A DNA stretch of 64,000 nt, taken from positions 35,939,755 through 36,003,754 of the forward strand of contig NC_054083.1 in assembly GCF_017562075.2 (NCBI RefSeq). The letters run 5' to 3'. The stretch's first letter is position 1, and each line of letters begins with the position of its first letter. Source of the stretch: Anopheles merus (taxonomy: Eukaryota > Arthropoda > Insecta > Diptera > Culicidae). Positions 52,701 through 63,435 of the stretch are shown here, one piece after another. Under the pieces are notes generated by a model, which saw only the letters and a list, made by a program, of their open reading frames with translations, was not told where the DNA came from and did no database searches. The position numbers and the translations under genes were made by a program.

Positions 52701-54547
52701 GCCAAACGGTCAAATGAAAATAAAATGATATCTCTTTACGACGATGACCACGGCGACCGGTGCGACAAGCAGTGCCACCGGTACGAAAACCGGAAAACGG
52801 CAGAGAATAAGCTAATCAAAATGTTCGGAATAATTTCCCGCTACCAAGCTACCGGTGGTGCTAGCCGGTGCCGGGGCAGCTACCCCTCAGAACAGCCATC
52901 TTCCCCAACGACAGCAGTCTGGGGATATGCGCGAATTTCGGTGGTGATTGTGAAGATTTTCCTCGCCGGACACGCCGGACACACCGTTTGTCTGTTCTTC
53001 TTCGACGGGTGCAATCGTGGAATGGTGTGGAGGTCATTTAATTTTACTTCCAGCAAACGAAGCAAGGCCTCAACAAAAAAACCCAAAACTTCAAACAAAA
53101 ATACGACACCCAATGATGCGCTGGCTGGTCGTATTACAGGCTGTCCCTGCTACTGCCAACGTTTGAAGTCGGGGTTTTTTATGTCGCCTCTTCCCGTTTT
53201 TAATGAGAGCACTAAATTGATTATGATTTTTAACCCTGTCGCATCGGAATGATAGCTGCTACCTGTCGTAAATCAAACGTGCCACCAGCGCGCCTGACCA
53301 TTGTCTGTGCCCGGAGGGCGGTTGAAAAAGAGACTGGCGCACATTACTGTCGGCGTTCACAATGACCAGACCATGGTGTGGGTCAAGAAACAATAGACAA
53401 ACCGATCATTCCCGTGAGCACTGCGCCCGGAAGGCCAAGCACACCGAGACGGTGGATCATAAAATTCAATCAACGCGCATCCCCGAAGGAATCTTTGAGT
53501 TGGGCACTAATCAGAGCAGAACGACCGTAACCAGTAGCGCAATGAGACTGGGTAGTTACACAGCGCTGCCTGGACGGTGTCGTTGATTGCGAACGTGAAT
53601 AAAAAATTAGCAACAAATGCTACACACAAAAGAAACCCCGTGTGCGTATCTTTGCGAAGAGAAAACGGTGAAAGAAGGTGGATAATTTATTGTTCTGTGC
53701 CATCGTAAACATGTAATGAACGCAACATGGTGGCGCTGCTATAAATCTTTATGATCTCTTGAGCCTTTTTTGCTTTGTTTTACCTGCCGTTGGTGTAAGC
53801 TCCTGTGCGTAAGACAATATTGCTGGCTCTATAAATATGCTTAAAATGAGCTCAATTAGGATGAGAGCTTGATTAGACCACACGGGTGCAGCGCTTTCGC
53901 GCGATATAGGGCTAGTCATTCCTGTCAATACTGAGTCATCTGGTAATGAGGTCGTGGAAAAGAAACCCCAGTTCCGATCCGACATTCTCATCTTATCTAG
54001 TCAAACCTAAACCGAAGCACATTTTAAATTCACGTACCATTTAAAACCACAAGGACGACATTCCAAGTGATTCTTCACGAAATTACAATCTTCTAACAAA
54101 CAACAACCAAAACAGCCTTCTTTTCTTATCTCTACCTGACGCACAAAGCCAGGGCGTAATGGCATTTTATATGGAAATAGTCAGCTGCGCGTCTTAGACA
54201 AACACCAACCGCCCAGGACAACGATGACACTTTTTAACGAATTTATGGCTACCTTTTAGAAGATGGGCTGACACTAAACAAATACACACACCGGCCTAGG
54301 AGGCCCCAGTTCCGATCCGGGCAGGAAAGTTTAAAACCGTGTATCATTATGCAAAATCTTCCCAATTTCGGTTCCGCGCACCCGGACCCATCATGTGGCC
54401 GTCTGCGAGGCTTTCGTTTGCGTTTGTCTAGTTTTACGAGAATTAATCGATCGTGACACGGTTCGCGTGTGTTGTTCGGGGGCGGATCGAGTTGCGACAC
54501 ACCGTCATAGAGCCGACTAGTGAACAGAGAACAGTAAGAAAGAAACA

Positions 54548-54581
<34 letters not shown>

Positions 54582-55931
54582 GCGTAAAGAAGAAATAACT
54601 ATTTTATGATGACCATTTATGCTAATCACATTCCGTTCCGGGATCTTTTCAGCTGACATTTACCGGCAACTGGGAAGATCTATCGCATACGGATCGTAGT
54701 GTGAGTGTGTGTCTGCATGGGATTGAGCATTGAGATTTTGGTTGGTCAATCCTGAGATTCAAATAAAAAGAACCTACGAACCGCGTGACAATGGTTTAAC
54801 CCATAAAACGTAAAACATAGTTATGAGCGAGCGTTCGGCACAAAAGCCGTCAACCCCCGGTTGCTGGAATTTATGACACTTTAATAAACGCGTGCTCATA
54901 TGAGGTGTTGAAATGTAATACGATCACAAATCCGTGAGTGAAATGTATCTTCATCAATTCCCCAACTGTAAACCTGAGACACACACACACACATACAGAT
55001 GGTTGCTATAAAATGCAGCTATTGAAAAGCGAACAGGCAAACATGTTACACAACTTTGCTGTGCTCATCCCTAATCTTTGATATTAAATTAATCGATTGG
55101 TTGTCAATTTGTTGAAAGCTCCATTTGCCTAATGTGAAAGTCACGTTTCGCATTAAGGGATCAAGATATGAGAGAGAGCTCATTCGTGCTGAAGTTTACA
55201 ATAATTTAATTTGGCATCATCAAAACTACAAATGGACATTAGGATATATGAGATAATGCTACATAACCTGAAATTTTGACCAGTTACAAGGGGCTAAAAG
55301 CAATGCCCCAGAATGTGAGAGAACAGGGATACTATTTGCACCGTTTAGATTCCAAGATCCTCAAATTCTTATTTGGATATAATCATTAACCCACATTGGA
55401 GTACATTTCTCACGAAATAGAGAAACACCCAAACACCAAACGCTAATGAAGTTAATACATATCAAACAGTCGTAGACTCTGAAATGTTATTTGAAATGAG
55501 ACATATTTTGACACCTCCAGCAACATTCAAATTCCACCCAAAGGCAACCAATTCCAACCTCCAACGAATCGTCCCCAAAATGGCCACCGTTATTGGCTCT
55601 AGCAACATCTTCACCTCCATGGAGAGTACAACCTTAAACTCATCCCAAGCGCGAGAAACCGAACTTCCAAACATCGAATAGAGTTATGTCCCTGTGGTTC
55701 GCCGTTCAATATCTTTCTCCTCTGCTCCACTCCTTTGAGAAGCCGTTAAAAGATTCCAACGCACCCACCTATTTCTCTCGTTGAGCCATGTTAATATCGA
55801 ACTAAAATGTGCCATTAATTAAAGCGTGTATGGGCTCGGTGAGATTTTTATGTTTACGATCGTCACGATCGTACCAAACCTGCGATCGCATCAATTCCGA
55901 TGGTTCCAGTTTCCTTCCAAGGGTGTGAGTG

Positions 55932-55968
<37 letters not shown>

Positions 55969-58014
55969 CCCAAATCAACACATTATTTCGCGTCCAAACC
56001 TCACGCAACAGAAGAAGAAGCTCCAACAGTGATGAGCTGGTTGACGACTTTGAGAGCGCCGATGCTATTGAGATTGAGTGTTAGAAGACTCGCGCGGGTG
56101 TGCCGAGATGCGTTGCGACCGCAACGATAGCAGCAAGCAGACAGACACTTGTCAATAAATTGTGAACGTCACGAAACCAAAACAACATCTTCCTCTGAAT
56201 GTGGCATGAGAAAAAGGGGGTTGTTTTTTTAATGGAGTCTTTTATTAAATAACGTCATAACAACCGACCCAAAATGCGTCCTACGAGAAATGGGCTGGTT
56301 CAAGAGTATTGGATTTTCTTCCGAAACGATTGTCAAGGATGGTTCGCCGTTGTCCGTTTATGTCCCTCTCTCTCTAGTTTGAAAGTTCATTTCCTTAATA
56401 TGGTTCAATAGGCGTATCTGCCTGAATGGGAAGAAGAGAAGTGACCTCAAAAGCTTCACCGCGTATCAGGTGTTGCTTAGCAAAGATAGACGGTTTAAAT
56501 ATTTAAATTGCTTTTCCTTCTCTCGATGACATGTTACACATTCTTATGTGCAGTTTTATTTCAACACACCTTCTCTCTCCCCTCCCCGCCCCAATTGGAT
56601 TGAAAATTCGCACATTTTCACCATAAAAGTAGACAGTTTGTATGATAGTTTTTTCATATCAAAATATCGTGACTAGCTACGGCAACTCAATAGTCGGCAT
56701 CGCACCTTTGAGGATCGTTTTCTAATATTGGAATCGAACGCGAGAGAGAGAGAGAAAAAAACCGGCAGTTTAGACGTCTGCCAGTTGGAAACTTGATTCC
56801 AATAGGGGGTTTTACCAGAAAGAAGACACAAAACAACACATTATACCTTGCGGTTCATCGCGCTATCGTCAGTGTCAGTGCGTAGGTTGGGACGCACACT
56901 GAACATGTCATGCTCTGACCAATTCTAGCGAGAGGCTCACACACACGCCAACGTCCACAAAACATGATCGTTTATTATCATCCGGTGTGGTGTTTCTCTC
57001 GATCGCTCGCTTTCTTGGCGAAAATTACCAAACCTATTGGCCCACCTGATTGTCGCTGAACATCAGATTAGAACCATCCAAACAGCGAGAGCTACTAGAG
57101 CGACGCACCGACATTAGGGATGCAAACCGCACGCAAAGATCCTCATCCACGGCGTCATTAATGTCACTATTAGTTTATGACTGCACTGTTCAACGCGGTT
57201 TCAGAGCAATGTCATCTTCGCCTTTGCCTCGCAGATATCTGAACAAAAACAAACAAAAAAAAACGACACGATAACGTCCTCAAACCAGTTCGAATGGGAC
57301 CGGAATGGTAAACCGGTCTACTTAATGCAGATCTTAGCCGATGGGCAGCGAAATAAGATAAAATTGGGTCCAAAAACGTTGAGAATTCAAATCAAAATTC
57401 GATTAGATAAGGATTACAAGGTAGCAGAGAGCATCATCACATCTTCGCACATTGTATACGGGCCACGGGCTTTCAGGAGCAACAGTAGACGACCCTCTTG
57501 CGAATAGTAATTTAAGCAACAACAAAAAAAAACCCGAAAGTTCCCATTTGTTTAACGATTTTGTGTCTTCTCCCGGCTTGAGCTCCAATTCCAAATGAAA
57601 ATTAAAATTAGCCAAATTTGTTTCCTTTCCAAATTGGAAAAGAAGGTAACTTCTTTTGGGGGCGAAAACACTGCTCTTGAAAACGAGATTCTTAATTTAA
57701 TTTGGCCACCGAAATGAGACGGTGCTTGAAATTAAAATTAAACCAATCGCACATGCTACTGCACCAGTTTTACCCGTTATGCGTGAGCTAGTGGGACAGA
57801 CCAGAAACGAAACAACTAAACGATCAACGCGGTGCGACAAACGCATCCTCATCGGCTGCCTTGCTTCGTTAGCTAATCATATTATTTTCTCTCCCTGCTT
57901 TCCTCCCACAGACAACCACATGGTCAACACCAACTGCTCCCAGGGCCACTTTCGGAAGGCGCTCTGCTGCAAGATGGGCAAGGAGTTTGAGTTTTTCCTC
58001 GACAGTGCCAAAAA
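8816..58014 (+). CDS. fng: Fringe, O-fucosylpeptide 3-beta-N-acetylglucosaminyltransferase, N-terminal part, join(8816..9007,18315..18704,49284..49332,57912..58014)
   Basis: Fringe (EC 2.4.1.222) adds GlcNAc to O-linked fucose on Notch EGF repeats in the Golgi and so tunes the response to Delta versus Serrate. The four exons splice in frame into about 245 residues. In order these are a short cytosolic tail, a signal-anchor helix (about residues 21-40, with the fringe-like YMTLVLYQNVYGY), a poorly conserved Gly/Pro-rich stem, and the beginning of the Fringe domain from TELDDLLISVKTTKSYHDTR. The domain goes on through TWFFTDTEDPHYQQLT and NTNCSQGHFRKALCCKM. These blocks closely match Drosophila Fringe, which is about 412 residues. 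The FDDDNYV catalytic segment should follow the phase-2 donor at 58015. I did not find it before the right edge, so the gene is cut by the window. Confidence 0.95.
9008..18314 (+). other. fng: fringe intron 1 (9.3 kb)
   Basis: Donor GTGAGC. The acceptor is a strong pyrimidine tract ending TTCCTTCCACAG, with CTAAT at 18278-18282 as likely branch point. No nested gene is supportable. The interval contains a T16 run near 12132, a (GT)n tract at 12843-12861 and many short low-quality ORFs. As the first intron of a developmental gene it is a natural place for enhancers, but no site cluster stands out by eye. Confidence 0.85.
12843..12861. repeat. (GT)n microsatellite
   Basis: Uninterrupted GT dinucleotide run in fringe intron 1. 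Confidence 0.9.
18315..18704 (+). CDS. fng: fringe exon 2: stem and start of Fringe domain
   Basis: 130 codons, phase 0 at both ends. The first 95 or so residues form a Gly/Pro/Asp-rich lumenal stem with little conservation. It includes a basic triplet (PRRRT, about residue 136-138 of the protein) that could be a convertase site. The final 35 residues, from TELDDLLISVKTTKSYHDTR to WYQLAKEQ, are the highly conserved opening of the Fringe family domain. Acceptor is CCACAG and donor CAG|GTAGGT. Confidence 0.95.
19524..19560. repeat. short direct repeat GGCGTCTTGAACCGTC x2
   Basis: Two exact 16-base copies (19524-19539 and 19545-19560) separated by 5 bases, consistent with a small local duplication. 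Confidence 0.85.
19724..19751. repeat. (CA)14 microsatellite
   Basis: Uninterrupted CA run in fringe intron 2. Confidence 0.95.
25145..25163. repeat. (CT)n microsatellite
   Basis: Uninterrupted CT run in fringe intron 2. Confidence 0.9.
25853..25865. repeat. (CG)n alternating tract
   Basis: Thirteen bases of alternating CG in intron 2, similar to the tract at 7125-7136. Confidence 0.8.
35487..35527 (+). other. candidate recursive-splicing (ratchet) site in fringe intron 2
   Basis: A complete 3' splice-site arrangement is fused to a 5' splice site with no exon between. It consists of a branch-like GCTAAT at 35487-35492 and a pyrimidine-rich tract without internal AG. ACTTTCAG then ends at 35521 and is followed at once by GTGAGA. 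In long fly introns such juxtaposed AG|GT sites let the intron be removed in steps. This one would split the 30.6-kb intron into pieces of about 16.8 and 13.8 kb. The second half is GTGAGA rather than the favoured GTAAGT, so the call is tentative. Confidence 0.42.
47042..47068. repeat. (CT)n microsatellite
   Basis: Uninterrupted CT run of 27 bases in fringe intron 2, about 2.2 kb before exon 3. Confidence 0.95.
49284..49332 (+). CDS. fng: fringe exon 3 (49-nt small exon)
   Basis: Encodes TWFFTDTEDPHYQQLT plus the first base of an Asn codon. It matches the WFFTDTDD block that follows the domain opening in fly Fringe. Acceptor is CAATTTTAG and donor ACCA|GTAAGT, a full consensus. Skipping would remove 49 nt and shift the frame, so the exon is obligatory for an intact enzyme. 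Confidence 0.93.
54550..54578. repeat. (CA)n microsatellite
   Basis: Uninterrupted CA run of 29 bases in fringe intron 3. Confidence 0.95.
55935..55966. repeat. (GT)16 microsatellite
   Basis: Uninterrupted GT run in fringe intron 3. Confidence 0.95.
57912..58014 (+). CDS. fng: fringe exon 4: NCSQGHFRKALCCKM block
   Basis: The split Asn codon is completed by AC, and the exon goes on with NHMVNTNCSQGHFRKALCCK and ends LDSAKK. The Cys pair and the NTNCSQG run are diagnostic of Fringe. The donor AAAAA|GTGAGT at 58014/58015 leaves two bases of the Lys codon. The next exon must therefore begin with G and should read on into the WFCHFDDD catalytic motif. Without splicing, a TGA follows immediately at 58016. 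Confidence 0.95.
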
Positions 58015-58624
58015 GTGAGTATTGCCGCGGGTGTACCGCGATAAAACCGTTCGAAATCTTCATTTTTGACGTTGGTGTACCGTAAAGGGAAAAAGGTTTC
58101 GATAACATCGAAGAAGCATTTTTTTGGGCAATTCTTGCAAATAGAGAGGAAGAGAAGCGTCGCTTCGAAATTTAAATTAAAACAATGCCATTATCGGCTG
58201 TCATCTGGATCGATCCATTAAAAAAGAACCAGCGATCCACAGCAAAAATCCCCCACACAAAAAGACAAAAAAATAAAACCCAGCGAAGATAAGTATCTTT
58301 GCTACCACCTTTCACCGGCGAGGGCGAAACACTTTCGAGCCCGCGCAACCGCGGCGTTGCACGGTACGATAAATTCTAATTACCATCTACTGCCACTTTA
58401 CGATCTGCAACTGTAGCTCGGGCGCAGTCTGTTAATTATCCACAGGAAATTGGCAAAAACGAGGGCTATATATTCAACCGCCAACGAACGTGTGTGCTAT
58501 CCGGCACAAGAAAACTGTCCCTCTTTCTACCGGTTTAGCGGTGGACAGCAGCATTTAATATAAATGTACACATATTAATGTGTTTTCGGCGGGACACGAT
58601 CGCCCGATCCGGATACAAGAGTAA

Positions 58625-58644
58625 GGGGGGGGGGGGGGGGGGGG
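58625..58644. repeat. poly(G) run, 20 bases
   Basis: Twenty consecutive G, 610 bp after fringe exon 4. Such a run is prone to length change and to sequencing error, so the exact length may not be reliable. Confidence 0.9.
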
Positions 58645-61600
58645 AGTTTGATGCTGCTACGATTTGCATGCCTCACACTCACGATCACGACTCGGCCCCC
58701 CCGAAAAAAAAGGCCCAAGGGATGTGGTATAGTTTGTTAACATATTTTATGAGCTCAACGTTTTGCTTTAATTAAAAGCCACCTTGCTGCAGCCAAGCGA
58801 CGAACCCGTCTCGATGCACCCGAAAATGCAACCAAAACAGGGTGCGGACAAATATGCCATTGAAATGTGATCGATGAAAAAGAAGCCAGATAAAAAACAA
58901 AAACAAAAACGAACCAAATCAGTCTCCGATCTGCTACTTTGTTCCTCGTGTTACGGTACCACAATGCTGCAATGCCCCGATCACAAGACTCGCGGTACGA
59001 ATGCGCGAGCAGGTGTTAATTTACGAGCGTTGCATTATTTCTTGTCATTTCTTGCAAGCGGAGCCACGGCAGCACCACGGTTGAGCACCCCTGGGGAGGG
59101 CAAATGGGCACCCATAAAGCCCATAAGCTGACGGTTCGCTGTTTAGCTCAGTGATCAGACACCTCGTAAAACCCGCTGCAACATTACACCGGTGCGTTAC
59201 ACGCGCAAGCAAAAATAGGGATCTTATCGAACGATGCGGATTGGTGGGTTCGATTTCCTGCCGAGCGAATGGATCATTAGTTTGGCAAGCGGCCAAGTTC
59301 GGTTGATTTTGCTTGTCGATCAATGCGTTTTTCCAAAGAAATATGAGTCCGAGGATAGCGATAAGCTCTGCGAGCAGATAAAACATTTCTTTTTATGCTT
59401 CATCTCGAAGAAATGTGGCAGAAATGTTGCGGGCAGCCTTAAAGAGATATGTGATCTTTTCTTACTATGTCGTGTTTTTATTACCGACATCATTTAATTC
59501 CTTTGCGTACCAAAAAAATTGCTGACATTTCATGTAGACGCACACACAGAACTATCGCACTGCACAGACCTGCCCAGCACAAAAACACGCGCTCGCAGTT
59601 TAAATCGACTTCCTTATCGTCGAAATTGCTTTTCGCCGTTGAATAGAAGCAATGCCACAAATGGATCAACAATTGCGAAACGGGAGGCCAAAAGTCAAAC
59701 CCGCGCAAAGCACGCGGGAGTGTTAGAGACATGCACAAGTATTTGAAAAAAAATCCTCACCACTCCAATGGCCGCTCTTGATCATGCCATCATACAGTGC
59801 GAACGCTACAGGCATTGGAGCAACCAGAGCCGCTCGCAACAACAGCACGACCGCCGAAAAAACATTATTGCTTACAGCGCACAGGGCAATCTATGCATGT
59901 GGTGCCGCCCGCTTATCGACATCAATCGATCGATTCGCTGCCAAATGTTGGACATGGTGTGGCCCCAAATCGTCTTATTTCCAACCACACACAGTCCCTC
60001 CGTTCCCGGTGAGACGCACATACACACACACACCTTGTGGTGGAGGTTTTGATTTTCCACCACCGATAAGAGCACACGAGCACGCTATGGAAATGCTACA
60101 AGGATTTTGACAAAACGGCTACGGTACGCACAGCGGTTTTGTTGTGAAATCAACTTTCAGCAACTCACTTTGTAAGCGCAGCACCCGCTCGTAGAGACTC
60201 GTCGTACGGGGCCCCATGCTTTAGGTCAAGCAGACAGGAAGGGTAAGCTTTTGGGTGATCTCGATGCCACCGCGGGTAGGTGGAACGCAGGCGGCACCGT
60301 CCTGAGCAAACAGACCCGATTACGGAGCTGTTTGTTTGCAAACAGCGATCGTGCCCCGGTTTAGAAAGTCATGGCTTCTAAAGCGCGCTTGCTGCAGATC
60401 AAGCCCGGGCACCGCGCGACGGCAAAGGTCACGAATAGGGACCCGTCCGACGGTTTCGGTGAACGCGGTGGTGCGTTTATTGAGTTTGGATCAAATTTGG
60501 ACAGACTACAATTGAGTCGATGAAATGTTTGTTGTGCCCGGTTCAAGTTATTCCCAGATACGTTATGGTTGATTTCTGATTTCTGGACAATGTGTATTGT
60601 GGAGCAAACAATTTGTTTTCTGCTTTCAATGGCTTGTCCGTGTCCATCACTCTCCAAGCTACCTAAAACATTATTGGGAGCAATTCGATATTAACTGAAA
60701 CGTATAAACTAATCTTAAACCTGCTCGGCGCCCATCCACAGGCTTCGTAATGCCTGCCCGCTCCATTGCCAATATCTTATCCAATATAAATGTGGAACTA
60801 GTTAAAGCTGATGGCTTTACGGCGACCGATCTCGTTGCTTATAACCAGTTCTAGAAAATATGATTCAATTCCAACTGCTGCATTCCTGTACCAGCTGCCT
60901 GCTACCGGTGGCACTCGCTCGGAGGAGCGCTTACATCTCGAATATCCCAGGCATTCCCAAACCACCCGGACGCATAATAAACGATTTCATTTGTCTCGTA
61001 ATCTCTTCGCCTCGTGTTCAAGCCAACTCTTCCACCAGCCGGTCGCACAAGATGCAGCCAATAATCATACATTCATTAATCTCCCAGAGGTCCCCGGTAA
61101 CTAGAACCTCCCTGCCACAGCTGCAGCGCCATTTAATGTAGATCTGCCCCGAATGCAATCATGGCACGGAACCAACTACAGAGCGGCATCAAGTCCTCGC
61201 CTATTTGCCGCCCTTCGATTCGAAAGCCAAGCTAGCTGTGCTGGAGCGATTAATAATTATACGTGCGTTGTCTGTGTACTCCACCGTCACCGCCAGCTAC
61301 TGGGGTTTACTCTACCGCCATCGTAAAACGATGGTTTACTTCACCCATAATCATAAGGTTGCAATGACGACAGCGAAGGATTCAATTAGATTTTGCACTG
61401 TATTTCCCCCCCATTCGCTTCGCGGCATCACTTAAGCCGCCCGGCTGCATACGGAATGAAGTGTCCGTTGCACGAGGAGAGTTTGTTTACGAGCTCATAA
61501 ATTGAGCACCGGTTTTGGTTACAGAGAGTCAAGCTTGCTGACTCAAATTGTGTGTGGTATTGCAAATATACTTTTAGAAGTGACTGGGTGTAGCGATGGA

Positions 61601-62665
61601 ACAAATCCGGTCGACTAGATGTAATATAACGTTATTTTAATTGCTGAGTCTCGTACTCTACTAAGACCTGAAGACGACGAAATAGATTTCAGTATTTTGT
61701 ACCCAGGTTCCTCACATGCCTTACAAGCAATGAATACAAAACTTCAAAATTCAGACTCAATTTGTCGAAAAATTCACATATCCCGTCTCTATAATAAACG
61801 CATCAGCCCCGTGGACATCTCACTAATTGGCCTTCCTCTTCATTAGGCAGCATTACATTCCTTTTTTTTTCTCTTCCTTATCCAACCTGCATACCCTTCA
61901 AACACGATCCAGAGCACATTGGATCTCATTGTCCTTCCATACAGTCCTGCTTTGTACCGAACCTCGCGCTTTAACCGCGTATGGTATGACAACTGATAGA
62001 AATCTCCAAAGAACCACCGGTAGACGGAACGGAACAATAAGCGCCTGAAAAACAGCACGAACAGTCACAGTGCGGTTAAGTTCCTCTGCACAGATACCAC
62101 AAGCCCCTAAAGACTTCGCATGAGTCAGCGAGAAATCAAGCTTCAAATGAAGTTTCCCAATCATTCAGCCCCAAAGATTTCCCTCGACTGTCCGCCGCTG
62201 TACCGGTTGGTGGTTGTTTTCGGGTACTTCCTCTTCAATTCAAAGTTTCATTCTCCTAAATTGGGACCTGATTTCGTGTGCGCGGGGTCACGCTAGTTAG
62301 GCGATTAATTAAGATAATCACACGATGCCCGGCATTCAGTTGTTCGGGTCTATTCTTTTTTCTGTACCGGCCTTCCTGCTGCCTAGCCAGCGTTACACCC
62401 ACAACGCCCCACAATCTTGCGTGGCAACGTTGGAGCAAGAAACACGGCGGCCATTGTTTGGAGGTGGTGCTGTGCCAGCGCGCTCGCGTACGCTTAAATC
62501 TCGGGAAAGCCTTTTTACTTTAACGTACAACACGTCAATGGATTTGTGCTGTCGCGACTGGATCCACCCATCCGATTGGTTGTCGATTGGTTTCGCTGAC
62601 TGCCCTTTTGGGTGGCGCAAATAGGGCCAAACGTTGATGAGTCAGCTCAGCCATTGGGCATCTGC

Positions 62666-62676
62666 TAATTTGATTA
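62666..62676. promoter_or_regulatory. palindromic homeodomain-type site TAATTTGATTA
   Basis: TAAT and ATTA cores face each other with 3-bp spacing, the P3 arrangement bound by dimers of paired-class homeodomains. The match extends to GCTAAT-TTG-ATTAGC. It is a single site and its function is inferred only from the motif. Confidence 0.25.
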
Positions 62677-63103
62677 GCACTAACCGGCCGCACCGACGCA
62701 CCGGCAAATTATAGACCACGTCCAGCGCCACTCGATTGATTGTTTCAGGGAGGGGATATTGGTTAGGAATGAACAGTCCCGAAAGTATGACCCGGTACAC
62801 ATTGGTGTGAGCCAAATGCGCAGCAGCGGGTGGAGCTGACCATTGTTGAGGTTCAGTTTTTGACAGTTATGTTGCAGAGGCTTAGTTTGGAGTTTAATAA
62901 TTGAGCTGCCTGTCGATCATACGGTCTCTCCTTCGTAGAAATCATCAAGCAATTTGCAGTCACTAGTATGCATGGTTCATACTTTGTTTAGCATTTGCTT
63001 CCATTTTTCTTTCATAAGCTGCTAACCGGACTTTTAGTTTAAAGCATCAGATATAAGACACATTAATATAATCATACTTATTAAGCTAACGGTGAGATGG
63101 GAC

Positions 63104-63110
63104 TATAAAA
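63104..63110 (+). promoter_or_regulatory. possible TATA box (TATAAAA) upstream of IR-like gene
   Basis: A TATAAAA lies about 330 nt before the IR-like ATG in AT-rich DNA. No clear initiator sits 25-35 nt downstream, so this may be chance. Confidence 0.2.
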
Positions 63111-63435
63111 ACATGTATTCAGCGCTTTAGCACAGACACAGGAAAAATAAATGTTTGAGTAACATATCACATCATTGCTGAAACAAAGGTCAAATGTAGG
63201 TATTCAAATTACCTATAACACAATCATGTACACATTAAACATACGCCAGCTAATTACATACTTGGATATGTAATCAACTCTATTTGTTTTCAATTCCGCT
63301 TAGACTATGGCAAACCGGATGAAAACCTAGCTTAGGAAGTATCTTTTGAACTTAGTAGGTTTCAGTACGTAATCTAAACTATCTGCATGCAATAACACTC
63401 TGTATGAAACAGTCTGTAATGTTCAAAATTCAAAA

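Larger units (their letters stand above)
49333..57911 (+). other. fng: fringe intron 3 (8.6 kb)
   Basis: Donor GTAAGT. The acceptor CTTTCCTCCCACAG is preceded by CTAAT at 57873-57877. No nested gene is supportable. It contains two long CA/GT microsatellites, a repeated 16-base motif at 53966 and 54304, and a 200-bp stretch (55462-55681) that happens to be open on both strands. Confidence 0.85.
58015..63435 (+). other. fng: fringe intron 4 (left part)
   Basis: Donor GTGAGT. No fringe exon with the catalytic Asp triplet was found up to the window edge, so this is read as intron. It holds a G20 run at 58625-58644, a palindromic TAAT-NNN-ATTA site near 62666, and AT-rich sequence from about 62900 leading to the IR-like gene. 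Other ORFs look spurious. Confidence 0.7.

Noticed and set aside
55462..55681. About 200 bp open on both strands (65 codons forward, 70 codons reverse)
   Set aside because: Neither product is recognisable, both are short, and there are no flanking signals. Kept only as a note.
59138..59266. tRNA-like A box (TTAGCTCAGTGATCAG) and a B-box-like GGTTCGATTTCC downstream
   Set aside because: The two boxes are about 110 nt apart and no cloverleaf with acceptor and anticodon stems can be drawn between them.
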